Below, one piece after another: positions 1 to 12,300 of a stretch of 64,000 nucleotides of DNA (within the stretch, counting starts at the first letter, position 1; each line of letters opens with the position of its first letter). Origin of the DNA: Gibbula magus (taxonomy: Eukaryota; Mollusca; Gastropoda; Trochida; Trochidae); assembly GCA_936450465.1 (NCBI GenBank), contig OW388296.1, forward strand, positions 39,336,023 to 39,400,022, given 5' to 3'. The notes below the pieces were generated by a model that saw nothing but the letters and a program-made list of their open reading frames with translations, did no database searches and was not told the DNA's origin. The translations under genes and the position numbers were made by a program.

Positions 1-859
1 CTCACATTAAATAGCCTGCAGGTGCGTGTTTGACGTCGTTGTAAAATGTTACCTATTCGATTCAAAGGGTTGAAATTCTATAGTAAGTGCATGCAAAATG
101 CATAAATTTTACATCATTATGTTCAGATTATCGTCATCTAGTTTATTAAAAAATATAGACATTGAAAATAATCTTGTTAGAAAATAATGACAAATTTGCG
201 AAAATATCGGCAAATGAAAACATCAATCGATTACTTTTTGTAATATCCTTGAAAATAGATAAAGAATTTCACTTACACTTTTTGAATCTCACAATCTATA
301 AATAAATAAACATGTATCTGTGCATTAATTGTCAATTCTTGTTTCCAAATATAGCAATATATTCAACGTGTCGCCAACAGCAGTACCATATCGGCCATTT
401 TTTCAAATCAAGATATAAGATGAACTTCATGAAGGACAGGCTCAAAATTTACATGTGTGTTTTGAATTGTTACCCTCTGGCCGTCGGTATAATGTACCGA
501 CGTGTAAAACCAAACGTTATAAAATGTCGTTTGTACCAAAGTCACTATCTCTGTTGAATAAACCTTAATGTTTCCATTATCAAACTCTTTGTATTGTACA
601 TGTTATGTAATCTTGTTTCCATGTATTTATTATACAAATGTATATGAATGTATAACTTTGTCTATCTCTTACGTCTATGGGATGGGTCCATTATATCAAT
701 GGGTAACACTAGGTTGTAGTCAACTAACCCTCTACCAGGTGTATCAGTATCATGTAGGAGGTCCCTGAGTGAGTGTAATTGTTATGCCGATACCAGCACA
801 TGTCCTTGAGTTATAGGAAATAAATCTGAAATATGACTACGCGTACTAACCTCCATATT
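1..859. other. Intergenic, nothing recognised
   Basis: AT-rich sequence with only short open frames without recognisable domains. No gene, RNA or repeat that I can support. Confidence 0.5.
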
Positions 860-1190
860 TTAAGCCAAAACTTGTCTTACTTATAAAAAAAGACCGTTCA
901 GCCAAACTCTGTCAAACGCCTTTTAATTATCTGCAACAACACGATAGACACGTGTATCCCTCTTGTTCTAATATGCGACACTTTCTACGAGTATGCACAA
1001 TTAAGCCCCTTTCCTGAAACAAAGTGAACCGTTTGACGTCAGCAGCCGATTTATATATTTTTTTCAGAATAAACCGTTCAAACACTTTTCCTAAACAAGA
1101 AGTGAGAGTGATTCTACGACATAATTTCATACTAAAGCTAGACGAGGTGGTGTGAAACTGATCTACCGCAGAATCTAACATGTTCATTTA
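860..1190 (-). mobile_element. Decayed non-LTR retrotransposon reverse transcriptase fragment
   Basis: On the minus strand the translation contains ITLTSCLGKVFERFILKKIY, matching the block before the palm of jockey/CR1-type reverse transcriptases (usually P-I-x-LTSCLGK-x-FER). After a frame change it continues to KAFDRVWLNGLF, matching the AFDRVWH block of the same enzymes. Several stops and frame changes separate the pieces, so this is a dead fragment. The exact clade cannot be told from this short piece. Confidence 0.6.
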
Positions 1191-1935
1191 CAATGAGATC
1201 TGGCCAGGTGATTTACCAGTCTTAAATCAAGCGACTTACCAGTCTGGATCAACTCAAAACTAAAGGGATATAACAAGAGGCAGCTAACTTCATCATCAGT
1301 ATCAACCAGTATCTCCATGTACATCATCTTGCTTGCATGTTAGTTCATGAATAAAACTATCCACAAAATTGCTAAATTCAAAACTGTAATCGTTTGGTTT
1401 GGTCAAGTCTTTAATTAAAGTACATGTACATCGAAAAACAGTTAAAATTACATTCATCTTCTTGCGTGTCACATGTCTCGTTTGCATTGTAAGGATTCTG
1501 ATATGGTCCTAGATATCCTCCTCGTCTGCTTCATATATTTTGTCATTTTGCTGCTTGCGGTTAGAGACACAAGAATACAGGGAAATGGTCCGAGATAGTG
1601 TAACGTACTGCAATATTAATGTCAAAACCAATCATATTATTTCATAAGTCAAGCTTGAATTATGTGTATGTGAACATAGTTCTGGTATATTTACATTTGA
1701 GCTTTGTTACCACGAGGAGCTCCTGAGATACGGTTACGCTCTCTTTAAGGCAACCTAGTTCAGCATTAAAGTCACCAATGAGAATGTTACACCTTGATTT
1801 GAACGTTGATCACATAGCTCGATCACATTACACAGCTCCTCAATATAGCACTTATCCAAGAGATTTAGTAGGCAGGCGCACCTATGATTGACAGTGTCTG
1901 GTAGCAGTTGGTGGGCGTCATTCCGATAAGTGTTC
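1191..1935. other. Intergenic, nothing recognised
   Basis: Unique-looking AT-rich sequence. Short open frames on both strands show no domain. Confidence 0.4.
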
Positions 1936-2185
1936 ACTGCATGGACTACAACTTCCAAACGCAAGGCATAACTCTTGCCAGTCTGCATCACTGGCTGATT
2001 TAAGCCTTGCAGTATTTCACTCGCTTTGTTGTGCCTAGATAGTGAATCGCTGCACCAAAAATGCATAGTGGGCCTGGATTTCTAAGCACAGATTTCCCCA
2101 GGAAATACTGCAAAGCCAAAATCGGCCAGTAATGGAGACTGGCAAGAGTTATGCCTTGCATTGGGAAGTTGCATGGACTACGGAT
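1936..2185. repeat. Inverted repeat with a dispersed 'tatgccttgc' element
   Basis: The block gactggcaagagttatgcct occurs on the plus strand near 2131 and in reverse complement near 1966, each flanked by matching 'gcatggactac' and 'gaagttg' sequence, making an imperfect inverted repeat with arms of about 50 bp. Related copies lie near 3680 and 56640. It is a dispersed repeat of unknown class, perhaps a fold-back element or a conserved part of a SINE. Confidence 0.5.
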
Positions 2186-2749
2186 TACCAAGGTTTTAAG
2201 TTTTCAGTCTTCTTTACAAATAAAGCAACACCCCTCGCTGCTCTCAGGGAAGTATGATCATGCTGGCACTCACTGACTGTTCATATAGACACAGGATATC
2301 GTAACTGTTCAGTTTGGAGTCTATTTCTGGTACAGTACCACAGCACCACGTTATCATTCTAAAAAGAGTCACTGTTAGCATTGATAATTATTGGTTTTCA
2401 TTTCGTTCATTTTGTCCATGTTAATATTAGTTACCTTCTCCATTGTTGTTTCTGTAACACATACTATTTGTAAGTTATTCCTTACAGTTGGCGTTCTCTG
2501 GCTGGAAGGTTTCGTCCTGTAGGATGACGTTAACTTCAATACGTTCACAATTATTTTTTCTCTGTCATATGGTATTTCATTTTCCTCTCCTAGGAAATCA
2601 AGTGTCTGGACATAACATCACATTGGTTCACATGAGGCGTGATGACAACTTTTATAAACGTGAGAGCATGTAGAAATCAGATGCATATTTGTATTTTACA
2701 CACTTTGTTTGACCACTGCGTTTCACACGTCGTGTTAGTTATAAATTGT

Positions 2750-3265
2750 AATTTGGTGACCTTGTGGCCCCCAAAATGGATCACAGGGGTCATGACCTAA
2801 ACACCTTTTTTTCATCTTCTTTTCTAGTGTGAAAAGGCCTAGAAAGCTGAAATGCTGTGTACAGATTCCTTCGCCAATGGTGATTATAGCATGTAGATTT
2901 TGGTGACCATGTTACCCAGTTCACAGAAATTACAACCTAAAACATATTTCATCTTCTTCTGTCCAAACTAAAAGCTCTGAAAACTGAAATGTTGTGTACA
3001 GACTCCTTAGCCAATGAGGATTATTTGTTGTTGATTTGGTGATCATGTGGACCCAAATATGTATACAAACCTATTTTCATATTCTTCTCCTGTAGAAAAA
3101 GCTCTGGAGAGCTGAAATGGTGTGTACAGACTTACAAGCCAGTGGGGATTCTATATGATAGGTTTAGTGACCTTGAGGCCAAAAATATCGGTCACAGTGG
3201 CCATCAACTCAAGACCTGTCCTATTTCCATCATCTTCTCCAGTACATAAAGTACTTGAAATATGT
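2750..3265 (+). repeat. Dispersed ~145-bp tandem repeat, about four diverged units
   Basis: Diverged units each contain 'ggtgacc..gtg..ccc', 'cacaggggtcatgacct', 'ttcatcttcttctcc' and 'gctgaaatgttgtgtacaga' in that order, spaced about 130-146 bp. The same unit recurs at 25640-26340 (reverse orientation), 45040-45700 and 56740-56950, so this is an interspersed family whose core is itself tandemly repeated. Class unknown. Confidence 0.7.
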
Positions 3266-3329
3266 AATACCTCTAATACATTCTTCTGGAAAACTGACAT
3301 TTAAACATAAATTTAGCTATTGTTTATTG

Positions 3330-3810
3330 TGATGAGTGACAGAGTCAATCCCTTTTGTGACATCACATCCAGTGGGATTTGGACAGGGAACCACCAGGTC
3401 CTGTGCAGTAACAAAGGGACCACTTTCATCTCATCCTGACAAATACACCCTCTCCACAAAGTGACTCATTCTTAAGTCAATCTGTTGCAATTTTAAGTAA
3501 AGCACCTCAATTTGACACCCTCAAGTGCAACTTCCCTTGCATCACTGGTGAATTTAGGTCTTGATGCATTTCCGTAACTTTCCTGTGTGAGTGCAGTGGC
3601 ACATTCAACCTAAACTTCACAGTGTACTCGACCATGATATCAAAGGAAAGTTAAGGAAATGTAGCAAGGCTAGTCATGGAGACTGGCACAAGTTATACCT
3701 TGTAGGAGTAAGCTGTCTTAAATGTAGTGAGATCACCTCCAGTTGAGGGTCCGGGCTCTACCAGTTGAGCTGAAGGGAAGTCCCAATAGCCGAAGACAGT
3801 AGGAACGCTA
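3330..3810 (-). mobile_element. Possible tRNA-derived SINE remnant
   Basis: On the minus strand near 3745-3790 the sequence reads cagctcaactggtagagccc, close to the D-arm/A-box of a tRNA. No clear B-box or full cloverleaf follows, so it is not a working tRNA gene. The body contains the dispersed 'gactggcacaagttatacct' motif near 3680. The call rests mainly on the A-box likeness. Confidence 0.3.
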
Positions 3811-3839
3811 TCATCTCTTTCATCTCTTTGCAATGATTT

Positions 3840-4925
3840 TTGTCGTTTTTTTTCAGGAAAAGAGGCAAGTTGAAAAAATATGAGGAATTTTATCTTAATT
3901 CAAATATGCTTGAAATTGTTTCATCATATAAATACGTAGGTGTTCATTTTTCATGTAGAGGATCATGGTTTGTTACACAAAAGACTTTGTCATTACAAAC
4001 TGGTAAAGTTTTGAATATTTTAAGATTTTACATCTACATCTACATCTACCCCATATATTTGGTTATCTCAAAATGCCACTGTCAGTTTTACAACAGATAT
4101 TTGATGTAAAAATCTTCCCAGTATTATCATATGTATGTGAAATATGGGGCTTTCATGCTTGTCCAGATGCAACCCGTGTGTATGATAATTGTTTTAAATC
4201 AATATCAATAATCTCAGTAGAAGTAACCCAAATATTGTAGCAAGGGGTGAACTTGGATATTGTTCATTTAGAACTAATCAGTATGTAAAGATAATTAAAT
4301 ACTGGATAAGATTATTATACTAGCAGAATAATAACATTATTGGACATGCTTATAGTTTTCAATTTAGATTAGCAGAAAAAGGTATTAAATGTTTGGCTCT
4401 AAATGTCAAGAATCTTCTTCCTGAATATGGGTTTGGGTTTATGTGGCAAAATCAAGTTGTTGGCTGTATTAGTTCTTTTAAAGCAATATTTATGGAGAGA
4501 TGTACATTTATTGATAATCAAAGTGGTTGGAAACCATTTCAAAACATTCCAAACTCCAATTGTATAGAAATGTGAAAGTTGTTTTTGGTTATGAACAGTA
4601 CTTGTCCATTGTAAAGATCCGAACATACAGAATTGCTTAAACAAAATTTAGATGTTCAAACCATAACTTAATGATAGAAGAAGGTAGAAAATTAGGACTC
4701 TCAAGAGACGAAACTTTGCCCTTTTTGTATTATCCTATGCATTGAGTCAGAATATCATTTCTGTATGATCTGTCCATTTTTCAATGATTTACGAACTACT
4801 TTACCTAACTATTACACTGAAATTCTGTGTTATGATAAATTTATCCAATTGTTATAATCTTTTAATCCTGATGTAGTTAATTCTTTAGCGAAAATTATTG
4901 TCCTTGCTATGAAGAAACGATGTAG
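3840..4925 (+). mobile_element. Decayed 3' part of a non-LTR retrotransposon
   Basis: The plus strand encodes MLEIVSSYKYVGVHFS, the post-catalytic 'F-KYLGV-FS' block of reverse transcriptases. Further on, in other frames, come ILPVLSYVCEIWGFHACPDA and, near 4700-4800, a C-x-x-C-type block of the form LCPFCIILCIESEYHFCMIC, which is typical of the C-terminal end of invertebrate LINE ORF2 proteins. Stops and frame changes show it is dead. Confidence 0.6.
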
Positions 4926-6168
4926 ACAACTGCGATGTCCTCAACATCCATGAAAATGTATTCGACTAGTACTAATATATGAAATGTATAATGGGCCGGT
5001 GACCTTGTTACTGAATAAATCTCTCTCTTTATGTTTGCATGTGCTGCTTTGACTCTACTATTTGCACTTACATGTGTGTATATCTGTTCATCATACATCT
5101 GTCATGTCACTTACACATACATACTTGTCATTCAAATTGTGGAAAATGAACTTTATTTACATGGTAAATAATAATCACAATTTTTCATTTCAAATTTGAA
5201 CAATGAACATTTTGATTGTTTTAAATATTAAAGAAATAGCACACACTTTTGATTTTATCACAATTAATAAAACACTGAATACATTATTAGTCAAGAAATA
5301 GTCTGTGTTATGTGAAAATTACAAGACCAGACATCAATTCTCATCTTCGCCACTGAATGTGATTCAGGCTTTCTGGTATTTGAGTCAATCAAACAAGCTA
5401 CAATGATTTTCATAATTTGACCATTCAACCTCACAACATATTGGCACTGCCAACTTTTCTGTGCATCAGCTAACATCTTATCAATATGATATAAATAAAA
5501 GCTTTATTTATTCCATCTTACATAAATCATTAGATGGTTTGCTCTGTGTCTGCATGCATACTCAATGCTGTGATATCAGTGATATATACACTTCCCTCAA
5601 TAACCACAGTAAAACCACACAGGTGGCTCTATTCCACAGTTGTGGCGTTTTCCTTGTGGTGGCAGGTGGCATCCACTGAATGATACCGGGTCGTACTGAC
5701 GATGATAAGTCATTATTAGTAAAGAGAATAGAAGAGGACGGACCATCCAAATCAAGGACAGAACACGGCTGACTGCATGCTTGGAGGTAATAGATAATGT
5801 TTCCCTGCAGGGTGGAGCAACTTCCTCAGATGTTGACGTCCTTACAGAAAACACTTTGGGAGCCCATTTGAGCAGATAAGGTAGAATTATTAAGGTATTA
5901 CATTACTCATTTTCTCTAAGATAAAGAGTAACATATCAAATAATAGATAATCAGACATGACCTACCGGTAATCACCAAATTTTACACTTCATAATCCACA
6001 TTGATCAAGCCATGTCAACACAATTTAATAATAATAATTGTTGAAGGGGTTTGCAACAGTCCACACTCCTGCATGACCCATGGTTATGAGTATGTACCTG
6101 TTTATTATCCAAATAAAACATTCAGTTAACATTGCACATTGTTTTTTTTTACAAGTCTTGGATCCAGT
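4926..6168. other. Intergenic downstream of NitFhit, nothing recognised
   Basis: Overlapping short open frames at 5461-5854 have no recognisable domain and no conserved look. A small cluster of 'ttattatt' and 'aataat' lies near 6025. No gene supported. Confidence 0.4.
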
Positions 6169-6174
6169 TTTATT
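6169..6174 (-). promoter_or_regulatory. Candidate polyadenylation signal for NitFhit
   Basis: AATAAA on the minus strand (tttatt on the plus strand), about 160 nt past the NitFhit stop codon at 6335. Position and strand fit a short 3' UTR; cleavage has not been shown. Confidence 0.45.
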
Positions 6175-6334
6175 AGCAGGATACCTGAACAAGACTTGAC
6201 AACTGTACATCTGTCAGAATATAATTGTACTCCACTCCAACACAATAAAGTCATATGATTGGACGAAAGTATTTGGCTGTTTTCTATTTCTGCTTGGAAC
6301 AGTTCTGGCTAATAAAGAGTTGATCCCGAGCTGT

Positions 6335-9300
6335 CTAGGAGATGTTGAAGCAACGTCTGAGTGTACTGGCCTCCAGACTCATCTCCTCCACCGACCGGAG
6401 ACGTGCTGCATCTCCAAGACTGGCGTCATTCTCCTCCAGCTGCAACACGTACACCCATACACATGTATACATATACAGGTGCAACACGTACACCCATACA
6501 CATGTATACATATACAGGTGCAACAAGTACACCCATACACATGTATACATATACAGGTGCAACACGTACACCCACACACATGTATACATAAACAGGTGCA
6601 ACACGTACACCCACACACATGTATACATATACAGGTGAAACAAGTACACCCATACCCATGTATACATATACAGGTGTAACAAGTACACCCACACACATGT
6701 ATACATATACAGGTGCAACAAGTACACCCATACACATGTATACATATACAGGTGTAACAAGTACACCCACACACATGTATACATATACAGGTGCAACACG
6801 TACACCCACACACATGTATACATATACAGGTGCAACAAGTACACACATACACATGTATACATATACAGGTGCAACACGCACACCCACACACATGTATACA
6901 TATACAGGTGCAACACGTACACCCATACACATGTATACATATACAGGTGCAACAAGTACACCCATACACATGTATACATATACAGGTGCAACACGTACAC
7001 CCACACACATGTATACATAAACAGGTGCAACACGTACACCCACACACATGTATACATATACAGGTGAAACAAGTACACCCATACCCATGTATACATATAC
7101 AGGTGCAACAACTACACCCACACACATGTATACATATACAGGTGTAACAAGTACACCCACACACATGTATACATATACAGGTGCAACAAGTACACCCATA
7201 CACATGTATACATATACAGGTGTAACAAGTACACCCACACACATGTATACATATACAGGTGCAACACGTACACCCACACATATGTATACATATACAGGTG
7301 CAACACGTACACCCACACACATGTATACATATACAGGTGCAACACGTACACCCACACACATGTATACATATACAGGTGCAACACGTACACCCACACACAT
7401 GTATACATATACAGGTGCAACACGTACACCCGCACACATGTATACATATACAGGTGCAACACGTACAACCACACACATGTATACATATACAGGTGCAACA
7501 CGTACACCCACACAAATGTATACGCACATAGGTGCAACACGTACAACCACACACATGTATACATATACAGGTGCAACACGTACATCCACACACATGTATA
7601 CATATACAGGTGCAACACGTACACCCACACACATGTATACATAAACAGGTGCAACACGTACACCCACACACATGTATACATATACAGGTGCAACACGTAC
7701 ACCCACACATATGTATACATATACAGGTGCAACACGTACACCCACACACATGTATACATATACAGGTGCAACACGTACACCCACACACATGTATACATAT
7801 ACAGGTGCAACACGTACACCCACACACATGTATACATATACAGGTGCAACACGTACACCCGCACACATGTATACATATACAGGTGCAACACGTACAACCA
7901 CACACATGTATACATATACAGGTGCAACACGTGCACCCACACAAATGTATACGCACATAGGTGCAACACGTACAACCACACACATGTATACATATACAGG
8001 TGCAACACGTACATCCACACACATGTATACATATACATTTGCAACACGTACACCCATATACATGTATACATATACAGGTGCAACACGTACACCCACACAA
8101 ATGTATAAGCACACAGGTGCAACACGTACACCCATACATATGTATACGCACATAGGTGCAACACGCACACCTACACATATGTATACATATACAGGTGCAA
8201 CAAGTACACCCATACACATTTATACATATACAGGTGCAACACGTACACCCACACACATGTTTACATATACGGGTGCAACACGTACACCCACACACATGTA
8301 TATGCACACAGGTGCTTGCTGGACAGTTGGTAAGAATGATTTGATTATGTAACTTATCACTTTCAGGATTTCAATTTTTCATCAAGATGGATATTTCCAC
8401 CTGAAGTTGGGTCCAGTAAGGAGACAATGATGTAGAAGACAATAGTGAGCATAGGTCACACCCGATATCAGCTATCCTCCCATTGAAAATATAGTTTTAA
8501 TGGCACTAAGTTTAAATACAGATTCAAGCATCCTAATTGTGTCCAAAAACATTTTTTGGAACTTTTAAAAATGTTTTTAAAACATGTCCCCATTAGAGCA
8601 TTACAGCAGTTGATAAAGTCTAAATTTGCAATTTGACAAAAACAGCATTAACCATTTTGAATGTCTTAACTAAATAAGAAACAAGAACTATTCAGCATAC
8701 TGTATAGATGTGAAATATGAGAGAGAGTAAACTTGGAACCCTACCTTGGTATAGATAGCATCATTTTTGTCAAAATCTCCCTCTCTCCTTGGCAAGATAT
8801 GAACATGCACATGCTGAAATTACACAATCATCAAATAATAATGTATGTATGTCAATGACCGTGATTGAGTTATTGCTTTTGTAACTTTCAAATGAACGTC
8901 ATATTTAAATAGCCCTTCCCCAATCCCTCCCCATTCCCCAATTTTGCACAAGTACTTTACAGCAGGAAACAGATGAGAGAGAGAGAGACCTGTACTGTCT
9001 GTCCAGCCTGAGGTCCGTCCTGTATTGCCACGGTGGCGGATGTTCCCCCGTACTGCCGCTCTATGACCCGCGTGACCTCCTGCACTGCCCTGAACAGGTC
9101 CGCGACCTCCCCGCTCTCCAGCTCACCGAATCTAGGCACAACACGCACTGGTGATACCAACACATCTACTCTCGGTAAGGAAATACCAAACTTATATAAT
9201 TGTAGGAGTGGAATGAATTGAGAATAAGTGGTAGCCCACAGGGCTAGTGATTTTGATTAAAGAATAGCCCAAAATAAAAAGTAAGAAACACTAGCCCATA

Positions 9301-12300
9301 ACATCTATGAGGTACTAACAAATCTTTTTAATTTTGAACAACAAAAGTCTTTTTCACCCATCACATTTTAAATACAATTATGACTGGTGTCTTTCTATTA
9401 TTTTGATATATCAGAGGGTGATATTAGTTTTAACAAGCCATCTCAAACAAGCGATATTGTATTATCTCACACAAGCCATATCGCTTTATCCACACAAATG
9501 ATATCGTATGATCTCACACAAACCATGTCGCTTCATCTCACAAAAATGATATTGTATGATCTCACACAAACCATGTCGCTTCATCTCACACAAATGATAT
9601 CGTATGATCTCACACAAACCATGTCGCTTCATCTCACACAAGAATATCGTATGATCTCACACAAACCATGTCGCTTCATCTACGAAAGTCATATCTCACA
9701 CAAGCCATGTCGCTTCATCTACGAAAGTCATATCTCACACAAGCCATGTCGCTTCATCTACGAAAGTCATATCTCACACAAGCCATGTCGCTTCATCTAC
9801 GGAAGTCATATCTCACACAAGCCATGTCGCTTCATCTACAAAAGTCATATCTCACACAAACCATGTCGCTTCATCTACGAAAGTCATATCTCACACAAGC
9901 CATGTCGCTTCATCTACAAAAGTCATATCTCACACAAACCATGTCGCTTCATCTACGAAAGTCATATCTCACACAAGCCATGTCGCTTCATCTACGAAAG
10001 TCATATCTCACACAAACCATGTCACTTCATCTACGAAAGTCATATCTCACACAAACCATGTCGCTTCATCTACGAAAGTCATATCCCACACAAGCCATGT
10101 CGCTTCATCTACGAAAGTCATATCTCACACAAACCATGTCGCTTCATCTACGAAAGTCATATCTCACACAAGCCATGTAGCTTCATCAACGAAAGTCATA
10201 TCTCACACAAACCATGTCGCTTCATCTCACACAAATGATATCGTATGATCTCACACAAACCATGTGGCTTCATCTCACTCAAATGATATCGTATGATCTC
10301 ACACAAACCATGTCGCTTCATCTCACACAAATGATATCGTATGATCTCACACAAACCATGTCGCTTCATCTCACACAAGAATATCGTATGATCTCACACA
10401 AACCATGTCGCTTCATCTACGAAAGTCATATCTCACACAAGCCATGTCGCTTCATCTACGAAAGTCATATCTCACACAAGCCATGTCGCTTCATCTACAA
10501 AAGTCATATCTCACACAAACCATGTCGCTTCATCTACGAAAGTCATATCTCACACAAGCCATGTCGCTTCATCTACGAAAGTCATATCTCACACAAACCA
10601 TGTCGCTTCATCTACGAAAGTCATATCTCACACAAGCCATGTCGCTTCATCTACAAAAGTCATATCTCACACAAACCATGTCACTTCATCTACGAAAGTC
10701 ATATCTCACACAAACCATGTCGCTTCATCTACGAAAGTCATATCCCACACAAGCCATGTCGCTTCATCTACGAAAGTCATATCTCACACAAACCATGTCG
10801 CTTCATCTACGAAAGTCATATCTCACACAAGCCATGTAGCTTCATCAACGAAAGTCATATCTCACACAAACCATGTCGCTTCATCTCACACAAATGATAT
10901 CGTATGATCTCACACAAACCATGTGGCTTCATCTCACTCAAATGATATCGTATGATCTCACACAAACCATGTCGCTTCATCTACGAAAGTCATATCTCAC
11001 ACAAACCATGTCGCTTCATCTACGAAAGTCATATCTCACACAAGCCATGTCGCTTCATCTACGAAAGTCATATCTCACACAAACCATGTCGCTTCATCTA
11101 CGAAAGTCATATCTCACACAAGCCATGTCGCTTCATCTACAAAAGTCATATCTCACACAAACCATGTCACTTCATCTACGAAAGTCATATCTCACACAAA
11201 CCATGTCGCTTCATCTACGAAAGTCATATCCCACACAAGCCATGTCGCTTCATCTACGAAAGTCATATCTCACACAAACCATGTCGCTTCATCTACGAAA
11301 GTCATATCTCACACAAGCCATGTCGCTTCATCTACGAAAGTCATATCTCACACAAACCATGTCGCTTCATCTCACACAAATGATATCGTATGATCTCACA
11401 CAAACCATGTGGCTTCATCTCACTCAAATGATATCGTATGATCTCACACAAACCATGTCGCTTCATCTACGAAAGTCATATCTCACACAAGCCATGTCAC
11501 TTCATCTACGGAAGTCATATCTCACACAAGCCATGTCGCTTCATCTAAAAAGTCATATCTCACACAAGCCATGTCGCTTCATCTACGAAAGTCATATCTC
11601 ACACAAGCCATATCGCTTCATCTACGAAAGTCATATCTCACACAAGCCATGTCGCTTCATCTACGAAAGTCATATCTCACACAAACCATGTCGCTTCATC
11701 TACGAAAGTCATATCTCACACAAGCCATGTCGCTTCATCTACGAAATCCATATCTCACACAAGCCATGTCGCTTCATCTACGAAAGTCATATCTCACACA
11801 AACCATGTCGCTTCATCTACGAAAGTCATATCTCACACAAACCATGTCGCTTCATCTACGAAAGTCATATCTCTCACAAGCCATGTCGCTTCATCTACGA
11901 AAGTCATATCTCACACAAACCATGTCGCTTCATCTACAAAAGTCATATCTCACACAAGCCATGTCGCTTCATCTACGAAAGTCATATCTCACACAAACCA
12001 TGTCGCTTCATCTACGAAAGTCATATCTCACACAAGCCATGTGGCTTCATCTACGAAAGTCATATCTCACACAAACTATGTCGCTTCATCTACGAAAGTC
12101 ATATCTCACACAAACCATGTCGCTTCATCTCACACAAATGATATCGTATGATCTCACACAAACCATGTGGCTTCATCTCACTCAAATGATATCGTATGAT
12201 CTCACACAAACCATGTCGCTTCATCTACGAAAGTCATATCTCACACAAACCATGTCGCTTCATCTACGAAAGTCATATCTCACACAAGCCATGTCGCTTC

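Noticed and set aside
3745..3790. tRNA gene on the minus strand
   Set aside because: Only the D-arm/A-box resembles a tRNA; no T-arm or acceptor stem pairs.
5461..5854. Overlapping short frames on both strands
   Set aside because: No domain, poor start contexts, mutually overlapping.
6379..8307. A 642-codon Cys-rich frame ([13 protein letters not shown] repeats), and parallel long frames in other phases
   Set aside because: Open frames exist in several phases on both strands because the 39-bp unit is a multiple of three and lacks stops. It lies in an intron of NitFhit and has no start context or domain.
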